Shown here: positions 1-12,208 of the stretch, piece after piece
Layout of the letters: every line of letters begins with the position of its first letter
Numbering within the stretch: position 1 is the stretch's first letter
Source: Parasitella parasitica
Lineage: Eukaryota > Mucoromycota > Mucoromycetes > Mucorales > Mucoraceae
Length of the DNA stretch: 64,000 nucleotides
Assembly (NCBI GenBank): GCA_025201805.1
Contig: MU619262.1
Location: 65,978-129,977, forward strand
Reading direction: 5' to 3'
Program-made: the position numbers and the translations under genes
The notes under the pieces: model-generated
Told to the model about the DNA's origin: nothing
The model's input: the letters and a program-made list of their open reading frames with translations, nothing else
The model's database searches: none

Positions 1-645
1 TCTTCTAGTAAACATCTATTTTCGGCAAAGCCAATGGGAAAATATTGTTCAAATTGGATATCAGCCATTTTTTTTTTCGATGTAGTTGTAAATGTATGGC
101 AAAATACAATTCCACTTTTATATGCATACACATTGTTTTTGCTGCGGTCTGCTATGTATACCACAACGATGGCCGCAGCACATGGTTGCATGATTTTCGT
201 TTTCTTACAAACCCTTTTTTGAAGTAAAAAAACAAAATAGAATTTAATAAATTTCATAAGTTTATGTATAGATATATTGAAAGATGCTATGATATAGTGT
301 ACTGATCCTTTGTTTTTTTGTTTTATTTTTTTCATTGTCGGCATTGCCAAAAACGCATAATAATATAAATATCTATGCTTATTAACACGGTAATCGGTTA
401 TACCGTCTTCATTTCAGTTCATGCCCTCATTGAACATGGACAGATAATTTTTAATAGAGTTTTTCCGTGTGGCCAGTTAGTCAATCTCAAGTGCAACATT
501 TTGAAGCAACAACAATTATCTTTATTTAAAGACGTACACATGAAAATTTGTATTAAAAAAGATAGTTTCTTGTAGAATGCATATCGTGCATATAGGTTGC
601 TAACAGACTTTTTCCCGTGTTGCTAGGAAATAATATAAATGAAAG
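1..645. other. AT-rich intergenic sequence at window edge
   Basis: Downstream flank of the minus-strand glycosylase. T-runs and short open frames are present, the longest about 66 codons near 375-575, but none has recognisable motifs or a splice-linked partner. I see no gene here. Confidence 0.5.
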
Positions 646-1932
646 TTAAGTGTTATTACTTTGATCACCCGTAACCTTGATATCCAAAATTTTCCACATA
701 AGCCATGAGCCTACAGTCCTGTAAGGCCTCCAAATATCTGTCATCTCAACCATATGATGGGGTAATGGAAATGATTTCTTCTTGTCAGAAGGCATTGCAA
801 GATTAAAATGCTGAGCAACCCCTCTACGAACCCCCAAATCACCTAAAGGCAAAACATCTGAATGTTTCAGGTTGAGCATGAGGAACATGTCTACAGTCCA
901 CTATGCGTTACAAAAATGTAAACTCTCACTTTTCAAACAAGATGCAACCGAGAAATTACCTGCCCAATGCCTTTGACTTGGGTCAATTGTTCACCGATTT
1001 CGGTACCAGACATATTGACAAAATTTTCAGGAGTGATAGTCTTGTCATTAAACTTTTGGGCAAGACATTGGATGTACTCAGCCTGCGCCATTAATATCCA
1101 TATTCAGCTACACTAGCTCCTAAAATATAATATACCTTTCTGGCAGATAGCCCTGCACTTCGTAATTCATCTGTTGATTTCTTCAAAACATCAGCAGGAG
1201 AAGGATACCAATCTTTACCTTCCTGGGAACCAAACAGCTGGATAAATCTGGCCTCAATGGAGGCAGCGGCCTTTCCATGTATTTGCTGGTAGATGATGCC
1301 ACTTGCAAGAGATCTGAAAGGGTCACTCTTTCTGTCTCTAGACATCCGTTCCTTAAAACTAGCCAGGACTTCATCGTTTATGTAAGACGCTAATTTGGGA
1401 TCATGCTTTTTGAAATGCTCAATGGCATTGTCAATATGGGTTTCCTCCGAAAGAATATACAAAGCAGACGGGGCATTTGACTAGTAGGAGGGAACTAAGC
1501 ATTTTTTGTTTATAAATGTGGGTTTGATACCCAACCAAAATCCTCTTACAAATTCAATGACCTTGGTCTTCTCAACCTTGGTTTTTTCAACCCTGATCCT
1601 TTCGACCTTGGACTTTTCAATGTTTCCCTTTTTGCTTTGTATCCTTAGAGCACTCAAAGCTTTCTGATCCTATAAACTAGTCGTTGAATTTAAAAACATA
1701 ATGGCCAATTAATCGCTTGAAATGCATTACCTTTTGGACAACAGATTTTTTCGAAATTCGACTGCGCAATTCAACCATGAGAAGCAATATGCATTTAGAC
1801 GTTTTCAAATCAAAAAGAGATTAAGAATACCTACATTTTTGATAACTTGGGGATCTTCTTTTCCTTGTAAGGTATTGCCGTCTTGTTAGCGAGTCTTCCG
1901 CTTTTACGAATGGTTGTAGTAACATTGGACAT
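646..1932 (-). CDS. MAG1: DNA-3-methyladenine glycosylase II (HhH-GPD family)
   Basis: Base-excision repair enzyme that removes alkylated purines such as 3-methyladenine, expected in the nucleus. I join six exons: a basic lysine-rich N-terminus (from 1932), two short exons, the body exon near 1130-1465 (SEETHIDNAIEHFKKHDP, then LASGIIYQQIHGKAAASI), an exon with AEYIQCLAQKF, and a last exon ending at the stop at 646. The helix-hairpin-helix appears across an intron as VKGIGQ/WTVDMFL. The catalytic aspartate is the D of LPLGDLGVRRG. One intron (about 1092-1139) carries an in-frame stop when unspliced. About 260-270 residues, normal for eukaryotic Mag1 proteins. The lysine-rich head may be a nuclear signal (inference). 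Transcribed divergently from the deubiquitinase, with 136 bases between start codons. Confidence 0.9.
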
Positions 1933-2068
1933 AATGATGAGGTAGGAAAAGAGAAGTGTTTAGTTGACCTCTATCGAGTGACGGTGCGACATTTAATTTA
2001 TTCGCCTTTGAATTATAGCACTTGGTTCTTTTTCTTCTTTTCCCTTTTTAAAAATTCTTTATAGAATT

Positions 2069-5000
2069 ATGACAGTGCCAACATCTGAGGGTGTGCCCTC
2101 TTCCACGCCACCCTCTCTCGCTGAGCTCTCGAGAAGAGCAACAGTAGACAAAACAGATATGTCTAAATACTCTATTAGAAGTTGGATAGTAACTGTATCC
2201 AAATTATACGAGCAGGTAATTTTATTGATGGAAAAATGCCAAGCAAAATCCATGCCTAAAAAAAAATGAATCAGGGCGATTTCGAGTATCTCCAAAATTC
2301 TTTGGACGGGGCTTATGTTCATTATATGAAAGGTTGCAGGTAAATCTTGTTTGTAGAGTCTTGATAAACATCGATATTCAAGCCTTTATATCCGCAAGTA
2401 TTATGGTTGAAGTGATTGCCAAGCATAGCGATTACAAAGAAGCTAAAAAGGACTCTACGTATCGTCAGCTCAAAGCAGTAAGTTTAGATTTGGAGCGTCA
2501 GGTAGACCTTGTATTTAATAAGCATGATAGCGCACCAATGATGATATTCTGATGCGATTAGAAGAAATTAGCATAAAACTCCAGCACAGCAATCATGAAC
2601 GACCAGAAGACGGTTTTGTTCAGAAAGCGATGACTAGATACCCGCCTATAGATGATATGCCAATGCCCAGTCCGACCCATATCGATACGAGCAGTGTTTT
2701 GGATAGTCTTCCTTCCGTGCCCAAGCATATACCCAGAAACAATGGCGCACAAGCCAAATCAACGCGGAGAAACGACAGTAGCAGCAGCAGCAGCAGCAGC
2801 AGTAGCATCTCGAGTCCATCTGCTAATTTTATGAAAATGCCAGAACCTGAGCATCAACCTCAACCTCAACTTCAACATCCACAATCTTCTCCACCGCCCG
2901 TAAAAGCAAATCGATTGCAACTACCCACTCCTTCTTCAGAATTTTCAATCCCACCTACTGCAATTGTCGATCCAAGGCAACTTGCCTCATGGATTGTAAA
3001 GAAAAATGACGTCAAGCAACCGAGTGTATTGATTTTAGATGTTCGACCGCGACACACCTTTGACCAGGGATCTATCAAGCATAGATGGATTGCTCAAATT
3101 GAGCCATTAGTATTGAAGCAAGAGTAAGTCTATTGCATAAAGCCAAGAATATAATGCTCAAAGAAGATCTCTTTTTTTTCCAGTGTTTCGTCACAGAAAA
3201 TAGAAGAATCTATGGTCATGAACCCTGATGCAGAGCAGCAGATTTTTGCTGGTCGAAACCAATTTGACCTTGTTGTCTACTATGATCAAAACTCACAAGC
3301 GCTACAAAACGAAGCTCTTACTCATTTGCGAGCAGCTATTTACGAGCTTGAATTTAAAAAGGTATTGCAACGAGCTCCTGTGATGCTATCAGGTGGATTT
3401 GACGCTTGGAGACAAGTGATTGGAGAAAAGGGCATATACAAGTATAATGTCAATAATGACTTGCCCTCATCGAGTGCTCCAGATTCAGCTCACCAACAGA
3501 AACCACACTGGTTAAAGGATTGTGTAAGCAGAGGGTCAGATCAAAACCCGGCATTGACGCCAATAAAAGTGCATCACACATTCTATGATTATTTCAGCAG
3601 TTCTGGATCTTCTGGGGCCAAAGAATCGATGACAAAGTACACTGGCCGAAATGTAGCAACTCCTCCATTGAGAGGTGTATTTAGCAATACACTCCACCAG
3701 CCGTCCAATGCTACAACAACTACTTGCGCAATGCCTATACCCCGGCCTGCAGTACCCACTGCGTCTAAAGTGGAAACATTCAGAACCAAATACCCAGAGA
3801 TCCAACCCAATATGTCTAATTTGCAAAGAAAGAAAACATTTATCGACAACCCATTCCATGGATTCACATCTACAACTAATCAGCAGTTTGATGTACCTCC
3901 CTTGCCACCCAAACCTCAGCGGCCCTTGCCTGCAGTACCTGATTTAGCTGCAGTGCCTTCCGCACCTCCTTTACCGCCCAAAGTGCCGTATGCGTCTTCC
4001 CCCATCAATAATGCTTATCGCACTGCACCCGTATCAGACAATTCATTTTCTCAAATGGGCACTGTCCTGATTGGCACAACTGGCTTGAAGAATTTAGGCA
4101 ACACTTGTTTCATGAACTCGATTATTCAGTGTCTTAGTGGTACCATTCCTTTTGCTCGTTACTTTATCTCTGGTGTTTTCCGCCAACATATCAACAAGGA
4201 AAACTTCCTGGGTACGGGCGGTGTGTTGGTAGAAAACTTTGCTAGCCTACTGCGCACCATGTGGAGCGAAAATTACAATTTCATCTCACCAGTGCTGTTT
4301 CGAGAAGCACTGATCAAATTTGCGCCTCAATTCCGTGGCAGCGAGCAGCATGATTCTCAAGAATTTTTGAATTTCTTGCTGGATGGTATTCATGAAGACT
4401 GCAACTTGGTGAGAAAACGACCTAGTCCTCCTCCTGATTCTGCTGAACAAGAGGCGATGTTTGAACAGTTGCCTGATTGGAGAGCAAGTGCAATTGCTTG
4501 GGAAAGATATTTAGAACGTAACTCGAGTGTTGTCGTCAGTTTATTTCAGGGTCAATATCGTAGCAGATTGACATGCTTGACATGTCATGCAGTAAGTAGC
4601 AACCCCCTCCCCCTTTTTACCAGTAAAATATATGTATATGTCATTAACATGCGAAAATGTAGACTTCAACCACGTATAACTCATTCATGTCACTATCTTT
4701 ACCTATTCCTGCTAAACGAAGTGGCCCTCCTAGTGTCTCCATCTATCAATGCTTAGATTATTTTGTAAAAGAAGAAATCTTGGATAACAATGATGCGTGG
4801 CAATGTCCTAAATGTAAAACTCTACGACGAGCAAGTAAATCCCTAACACTATCAAAGCTGCCGGATGTTCTATTGATTCATTTGAAGCGTTTCTCTTTTG
4901 ATGGCCCTTTCAAAGATAAATTAGAAACAATAGTAGAATCTCCCTTGAGGTAAGTATGTGTAGTTCTTTGGTGAATTAATGCATATTAATGTCTCTTGTG

Positions 5001-5338
5001 TGTAGTGGCCTGGATCTATCTCATTATGTGCCATCGACAATGTTTCCCCCTGATCAATCATTTGAAAAATCGGTATTCAATTATGATTTATATGCTGTTT
5101 CTGTAAGTACTTTTTTTGTGTGTGTGTGTGTGTGTGTTTTATCATCAACTACTGACGTGCGGGATTACAGAACCATTTTGGTTCACTGACAGGTGGCCAT
5201 TATACTGCTTGTGTTCGTAATGGCTATAAAAACGAGTGGCATAATTTTGATGACTCTCGTTTCTCGGTTTGTGATGAGTCTAAGGTGTTAAGTAGGGCTG
5301 CTTACAACTTGTTCTATGTTCGATCCACTGTAAAATAA
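2069..5338 (+). CDS. DOA4: Ubiquitin carboxyl-terminal hydrolase, Doa4/USP8 type (rhodanese + USP)
   Basis: Cysteine protease that removes ubiquitin. By family knowledge Doa4/USP8 act on endosomal cargo at the ESCRT machinery. N-terminal exons give a USP8-type helical segment (YVHYMKGC/SIMVEVIAKHSDYKEAKK). Next come a Ser/Pro-rich linker with a run of serines (about 2779-2807), and a rhodanese-like domain (ASWIVKKNDV..VLILDVRPRHTFDQGSI, ending VMLSGGFDAWRQ). A proline-rich linker follows (PPLPPKPQRPLPAVP). The USP core shows the Cys box LKNLGNTCFMNSIIQCL, zinc ligands CLTC and CPKC, LIHLKRFSF, and the His box GSLTGGHYTACV. About nine exons. One early intron is chosen as 53 bases ending at the AG before CGCACCAATG because this keeps the frame. 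Stop at 5338. The paralogue-level name is less sure than the family. Confidence 0.9.
5117..5137. repeat. (GT)n microsatellite in a deubiquitinase intron
   Basis: About ten GT units lie just after the donor GTAAGTAC of the last intron of the deubiquitinase gene. This is simple-sequence repeat only. Confidence 0.8.
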
Positions 5339-5562
5339 CTGCCCTGAATTTTATCCACGTGATGTTTTATCGTTTCCTTGACAACCATGCATACATTTTA
5401 ATCTTTCATGTTTCAAGCAGAGAAATTTCACGTCCCCTTTCATCTCAACTTTTTTTTTCTTTCTTTATATAACATAAAAACGAAATGTAAGAACTAAGCT
5501 ATAATTTTATTCATTATCCACAAGAGTATTTAAATACTTACTGATAGATATCCTCGATAAAA

Positions 5563-6374
5563 ATGTCTGAATATTGGTAAATCAGGAGAAAGATCATGTT
5601 TCATGAAGATGACATACATTAACACAAATATCTAGTCCTGTCTATGCCCCTTTCTTTGGTACTATGGGCTGTGCTGCAGCCATTGTATTCAGTTGTAAGT
5701 GTTGATACGCGTTTATAAGTTTTGGTACCTGGAAATTGATGATGAATGATGGGTAGGCCTAGGTGCTGCTTACGGTACTGCCAAATCTGGCGTTGGCCTT
5801 TCTGCCATGGGTGTTTTGCGCCCTGATTTAGTATTGAAGTGTATTGTCCCTGTTGTTATGGCTGGTATCTTGGGTATCTACGGCGTCGTTGTATCTGTTC
5901 TTTTGTCGGGCGGCCGTAAGTTACTCTTTATATAGTGTATTTATGATCGACTCCCCAAAAAAAAAAGTCTTACAAATGTATTTCAGTTGCCATGAAGCAA
6001 ACTCTTTTTAGTGGTTTTATTCAAATGGCTGCTGGCCTTAGTGTCGGACTCTCATGCCTTGCTGGTAAGATAAAGGATTGGATGCATTCTTATTCTCATC
6101 AAAAATTGACATGTCTTGTTGTAAAATGTAGCTGGTATTGCAATTGGTATTACTGGTGATGCCGGTGTTCGTGCAACCGCACAACAGCCTAGAATGTTTG
6201 TTGGCATGGTATTTAGACAGATGATTGAAAGAGCAGAATGAAATATCGATTAACCCTTAATTTTTGGCATAGATTTTGATCCTGATTTTCGCCGAAGTTT
6301 TGGGTCTTTATGGCCTTATCGTTGCCCTGATTCTTAACACCAAGGCATCGGGCCAAGAAAACGTCTGCAACTAA
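5563..6374 (+). CDS. VMA3: V-type ATPase 16-kDa proteolipid subunit c
   Basis: Forms the proton-carrying c-ring of the vacuolar ATPase Vo sector. Six exons join to about 161 residues, the usual length. The start exon is only MSEY plus two bases; the next begins [19 protein letters not shown]. Four hydrophobic helices are visible: the first includes that stretch; the second has [18 protein letters not shown]; the third has [23 protein letters not shown]; the fourth has [19 protein letters not shown], containing the proton-binding Glu in FAEVLGLYG. The conserved loops [12 protein letters not shown] and [13 protein letters not shown] are intact. N-terminus and helix 4 match Vma3 rather than Vma11 or Vma16 as I know them. 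It follows the deubiquitinase on the same strand 224 bases downstream. Confidence 0.95.
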
Positions 6375-7128
6375 AAAAGTAATAACCACGACATCTCCAT
6401 CAGCAAAATGTATCGCCAAACTATTGTGCTTTCACTCTCAATGCCCAAGAGAAGGAGACTAATTTAGCCCAGCGTTTGAATTTTAAGTTGCCCAGCTTTT
6501 CGTAATTAAATTGCCTTTTTTTTTTTTTTTTTAGTAATAATCGGACCAATTTTCTTATTTTACACTTGTAGCCTTCATTTCTTTCAATAATTAGCTTAAT
6601 TAACCAAATACCCTCTTTGGTTATTTGAATGAATAAGCGCTCTATCTATGACAACGTAGAATCCTTTCATCTCTTAATTATTGCCTGTAATATCAATATC
6701 CAAAGTTTTCTGTTGAAAACGTAAACATTGCTCAGTTGTAGTTCGCTTTGTTCTGCTTCTGCAGAGGTCGTATTAGGAGGTTTTGTTTTTTACCACTTTG
6801 GGTTTCCCTAGATGTTGTTCTGCACGCGAATGCTCATGTTTTACGACCTCTAGGGACGACATGGTTGTCATCAATGTCATAGTCATCTGGTAAATTGAGA
6901 GTGGAAGCATTATCAGTATAAATTCGACAAATACGTATCAATTTCATTTCTATAAATACAACGAGATGTTGCACCAATAAAAGATGCAAATTTATATATA
7001 AAACTCCCTCCCCTCGACTCCTGCTTGTATTGCGTCCCTGGAGATGTCCATATAGACAATGTCAAAAGAAGTATAAAACAACCTGCTCGATTCTTCTTTC
7101 TTTCTTCTTTTCTTTTTCTTTTACAACA
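6375..7128. other. Intergenic: VMA3 3' end and promoter of the next gene
   Basis: AT-rich with a T-run of about 18 near 6515-6532. A TATATATAAAA stretch at about 6994-7004 lies roughly 130 bases before the next start codon, followed by a pyrimidine-rich leader up to 7128. No coding signal seen. Confidence 0.5.
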
Positions 7129-8203
7129 ATGTCCTCTTTTGAAAATTTTACTGCTAATTTCTCCCACCTATCCTTTGATTTGCCAAAACCAGTCAATGGT
7201 ATCCAAGATGAACGACGTCAAAAGGGTACGTATACATTACTACTGATTGGTATTGCAAAACGTTGATTGCCCATAAATTTCATTAGAATCTGAACGCCCC
7301 AATATGACCCCTAGATCAAGAAGTCGGAATAAACAATGTATGCCTAGTGACGATGAAGAGGAAGAGGACGATGAAGAGGAGGAGGGAGACGATCAAGATT
7401 CTGATAATGAAATGAAGACACCTCGTGGTGTCCAAAACCTGGCCCAAAACCTGGCCTTTTCGACGGCTTCTGCCGTCAAAAAGCCAATTAGAAAGAGCCG
7501 GCCATTGCCCAGTGATGATGAAGACTCAGAAAATGAAGAACAAGGAGAATACCAAACAAGTTTTGTAGGAGAGAACAAGCTGCATCCGAATGGAAATCAT
7601 GCATATCAAGAGCACGCTAAACCCATGCAATACCATGTTAGTGGATTGCACCAAGAGAATGATAATAATGACGATGATGATAGAGCCCTGGTTACAAATC
7701 CTAATGCAGGACCCATTCTAACATTAGTTGAAGGCAGCCATCTTCAGCATCTGCATCACAAACGGCAGCAGCATCAAGCCCAATTGGATCGATTTCAATA
7801 CCTGCAACAGCAGCAATCGTCACAGCAGCATTACTATTATCAGCAGCAACAACACAGTAAAAGTAGAAGCAACGTAAGTATGTCTGGCATGGATTTATTA
7901 AAACAATTGGAGCAAGAAAAAGCAGATGCAAAAAGAGTAAAACCAAAACTAAACACGTCCAAAGTAAAGATTGAAGGTTTACTTGGCAAGTTGCCTGAGC
8001 CTGGATCCCACAATATCAGCTTTCAGCAAATCCAGCAACAACAACAACAACAGCAACAGCAACAGCAACAACACCACCATAACAATCATAGAAGAAAGAA
8101 TCAGTACCTTGACCCGTCTACTCTTGAAAAGCCAAGATCCCTTTCGCCCAATAGATTTAATAACCACCGCATTAGTAATAGCAACACTATTAATCATAAA
8201 TAA
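7129..8203 (+). CDS. Hypothetical acidic, polyQ low-complexity protein
   Basis: Function not recognised. Two exons: MSSFENFTANFSHLSFDLPKP.. joined across a GTACGT intron to ESERPNMTPRSRSRN. About 330 residues. Features in order: a serine/arginine patch, a long Asp/Glu run (SDDEEEEDDEEEEGDD), a second acidic SDDEDSENEE motif, Gln/His-rich tracts, a better conserved-looking block (MSGMDLLKQLEQEKADAKR..SKVKIEGLLGKLPEPG), then a run of about 15 Gln followed by His and Asn, and a basic tail. Mostly disordered, perhaps nuclear (inference from composition). The start is the first ATG after a pyrimidine leader and gives an N-terminus continuous with the second exon. Its stop lies 17 bases from the stop of the convergent copper-fist gene. 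Confidence 0.75.
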
Positions 8204-8220
8204 AATTCAGGAGCAAAGAT

Positions 8221-9446
8221 CTAATTGAAATCATAGCCATCGCACAATTCACTGAAACAGCCTGGACAATCTACAAAGGCCCTAGAACATCCACATCCAC
8301 ATAACACTGTACCGTCTTCTGCCAAAATCGATGTTGGATGATCCATGATGGTCTGTGGCTGCGGCTGTGGCTGTGGCTGTAGTTGTGGCTGCGGTAGCGT
8401 TTTTGTTGAAGTGGTCGATGACGGTGCTGTAGCACAGATGGCTGCAATTGAGAGACGTCGTTTACTACTCGTTGAGCTATCAAATCCAATGTAAACATCA
8501 TTTTTTCCCTCTTTCATTGCTCGCAAAGGGTGTGCATCACATCCAATACAGGCGCACGAATCACCACATCGACATGTTACTATTCGGATCGTTTCGCCCT
8601 GCTGATTTTTTGAAGGCGGCCCACAGCAGGAAGTTGGTGGGGGAATATCGGGTATTGGAACAGGTTCTGCCGTTAGTGCATTGGAAGACGAAATTTCTGA
8701 TGCAGTAATTGGAAGACTGGCAATAGCTGTTGATGATTTGCTGCTACAGCAGCTACTGACAGGTTCTTTTCCAGCAGCAGTAGCAGCAGCAGCAGCAGCA
8801 GTAATCGGCGTAGTCGGCGTGGATGGGGTAGGCGTTGAGGGCGATGTCGAAGACTTACTACAGCAGCTTTTTGCTTCTAATTTTGGTGCAAGAAGTCGTA
8901 GGGATTCAATCTTCTTTTTCTTTTTAGGCACTGTTTCAAATAATGTCAGGGTCAGGCCAATACTGTATCAACACAATACATTACTTAATGGTGTGCTGGT
9001 CCTGTTACTATTATTACTGTTCTTCTTTGTCGCAGCAAGGCCTTTGTAGACATACATGTGTATAAAAGAAACCAAGGTGAATATTGTTGTCTGGACATAA
9101 CAACGGAAATAATGTGCACATGTATACCTGAATCATCGCAATCGCATTTGACGTGGAGCTGTCGAAGCACTCGCAAATCTCTACATCGCTTGCATTGCGT
9201 TGCAGGTCTACCTTTCCTTTTTATTGATATTAATTTGCGGTCTGTGTGCTTACAATGTGTAGCTCGGTGGCCCTGTTTCCATACAATTAAATAAGCATTT
9301 GCAAACGAACATTCAAACATTTTAGACCCTTACTTTAATACATGTCTCTGTGTTAAATGTCGGTTTGAACTAAATTATTGACTCGATTTATTAAATGCAT
9401 AAATATTAGACTTACCACAGGCCCACTTTTCGCCATTTATTAACAT
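8221..9446 (-). CDS. Copper-fist transcription factor (Cuf1/Mac1-like)
   Basis: DNA-binding regulator of copper homeostasis. Four exons, including a 14-base micro-exon at 9334-9347. Spliced N-terminus: MLINGEKWACETCIKGHR then ATHCKHTDRKLISIK and KGRPATQCKRCRDLR. This holds the Cys/His zinc ligands and the KGRP minor-groove motif of Ace1/Amt1/Mac1/Cuf1. A nuclear-type PKKKKK follows at the last junction. The long C-terminal exon is Ser/Thr/Pro-rich with several CC pairs. It carries the cluster C-R-C-G-D-S-C-A-C-I-G-C-D-A-H-P, the C-x-C-x3-C-x-C-x2-C-x2-H signature of copper-sensing regions in Mac1/Cuf1, and ends in another CGCGC..CPGC cluster. By analogy it activates copper-uptake genes when copper is low; activator versus detoxification role is inference. 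Confidence 0.88.
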
Positions 9447-9523
9447 TTTTCACAGCTGAAATAACAAAAAAAAAGCTTTTTTTTTTTTATATATATATAT
9501 AGAAAGATTAAAAATATAAACAG

Positions 9524-10279
9524 GATTTGGAAGAGACTTGGGTGTTATTACAGTTGGTGATTGGATGAAACTAGCCAATAAATTCTCTGGACAAGCAGAA
9601 CTTGTCCAGCAACAGACTGTGGTGTGTCGTAAGCCCCTGGATGCATTGATGATGATGGCAAAGCTGGAGGCACAAATTGATCTGCATGATTACAAGCAAT
9701 TGATGATAAATAATAATACAAAAAGCTAATGTCTCAAGATAACCGAAGCTTTTACCCAAAGATGGTACGGTTTCACATCTAGGGTTACGAGAAAAAGCAT
9801 GACTACTACTACATATCAATCACAACAAAAGAAGAGCTATGGATATAGCGTTGATAGAGTTCTCGTCATTAGTATCAAAATTTATAGCGCTGACAAGAAG
9901 ACGTCAAACTGACTTTATTAGGTATAGCTTGTCCAAATAGTTTTCTGTTCCTGAGCTCCCTGTTTGGAGACCCTGGAACTTGGTGACTAATTTGTAAAGT
10001 TGCATGTCCCCCAGATATGTCAACCCAAACTAAAAATATTGGGAAAAAGTCGGAGTATTGTCAAGTTTGCATAAATGGAATGCTTATTCTGCAAGTCGGC
10101 CCCATGTTTATGATGAGTACAGTAGAATTTCAAGTTTTCAAGACAGTCTCCCGAGCCTGTATGTTGTTATATAGTCGAGCGATGTTTACAATTCATTATT
10201 ATCTCTTGCAAAAGACGCAAACAACTGCCTGCTAGCTAATGAGCAATCTAAAGAGCTGCAAGAACCGATAAAGCTTTAA
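9524..10279 (+). pseudogene. Possible decayed gene (coding-like fragments in several frames)
   Basis: Three stretches look like coding sequence but do not share a frame. The first (9524-9729) reads DLGVITVGDWMKLANKF.. then LDALMMMAKLEAQIDLHDYKQLM and ends in a stop. The second (about 9752-9943) reads KLLPKDGTVSHLGLREKA, an in-frame stop, then RRAMDIALIEFSSLVSKF. The third (about 10178-10279) reads SSDVYNSLLSLAKDANNCLL. No start codon or splice sites join them convincingly. I do not recognise the family. It could also be a live gene with introns I have not resolved. Confidence 0.35.
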
Positions 10280-10386
10280 ACTTCAGCGTCAATTGTCACC
10301 ATTTGAAAGCACAGCCTATACACTGAACACAACAACTTTAAGGCTTCCGTGTTTTATTTTAATGCTATCACTAAACTCTGCATCCT

Positions 10387-11784
<1,398 letters not shown>

Positions 11785-12208
11785 TTTGCTGTTTGTTTTT
11801 AAAAACTGTGGAAAAAGTAGAAGAGGGAAAAGGAGGGATTGGCTAGATAAAATCTATTTTAAAAGGGGAATTGACGGAGACTCTATTCGTAATACAACAT
11901 TTGACGATGCTACTAGTACGGTACTCTTTTGGGCGAGTCAAAATTCAACTTTGGCAAAGCCAAGGTCATTCTGTAAGCATCGCGTGAGAGGATAGACGAG
12001 TTAGGCCTCTCTGCAAAATCAAGAAACAACATGATTTTAATTACACTTTTATTCATTATTCTTTTAAAACAAATATAATATTTCTCTTTTTTTTTCTTTT
12101 CTGTTTTTTCTGTTTTTTCTGTTTTTTGTTTTTGTTTTTTTTTTTACAATTGTACCGTAATGCCTCGCAGATGTAGCAACATCTCTTGAAACTTTTTTTC
12201 AAATATTT
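11785..12208. other. Intergenic with T-rich repeat (promoter of the fucose synthase gene)
   Basis: Separates two minus-strand genes. At about 12083-12146 the plus strand carries a T-rich tract with three near copies of TTTTCTGTTTT-like units, then long T-runs. On the transcribed strand this reads A-rich and lies about 300-360 bases upstream of the fucose synthase start, and just past the stop of the next gene. No gene seen. Confidence 0.5.

Noticed and set aside
375-575. 66-codon frame near the left edge
   Set aside because: No motif, no flanking splice sites, and composition like the AT-rich flanks.
10017-10235. 72-codon frame between the copper-fist and fucose synthase genes
   Set aside because: Cysteine-rich and hydrophobic without motif; the overlapping frame ending at 10279 looks more coding.
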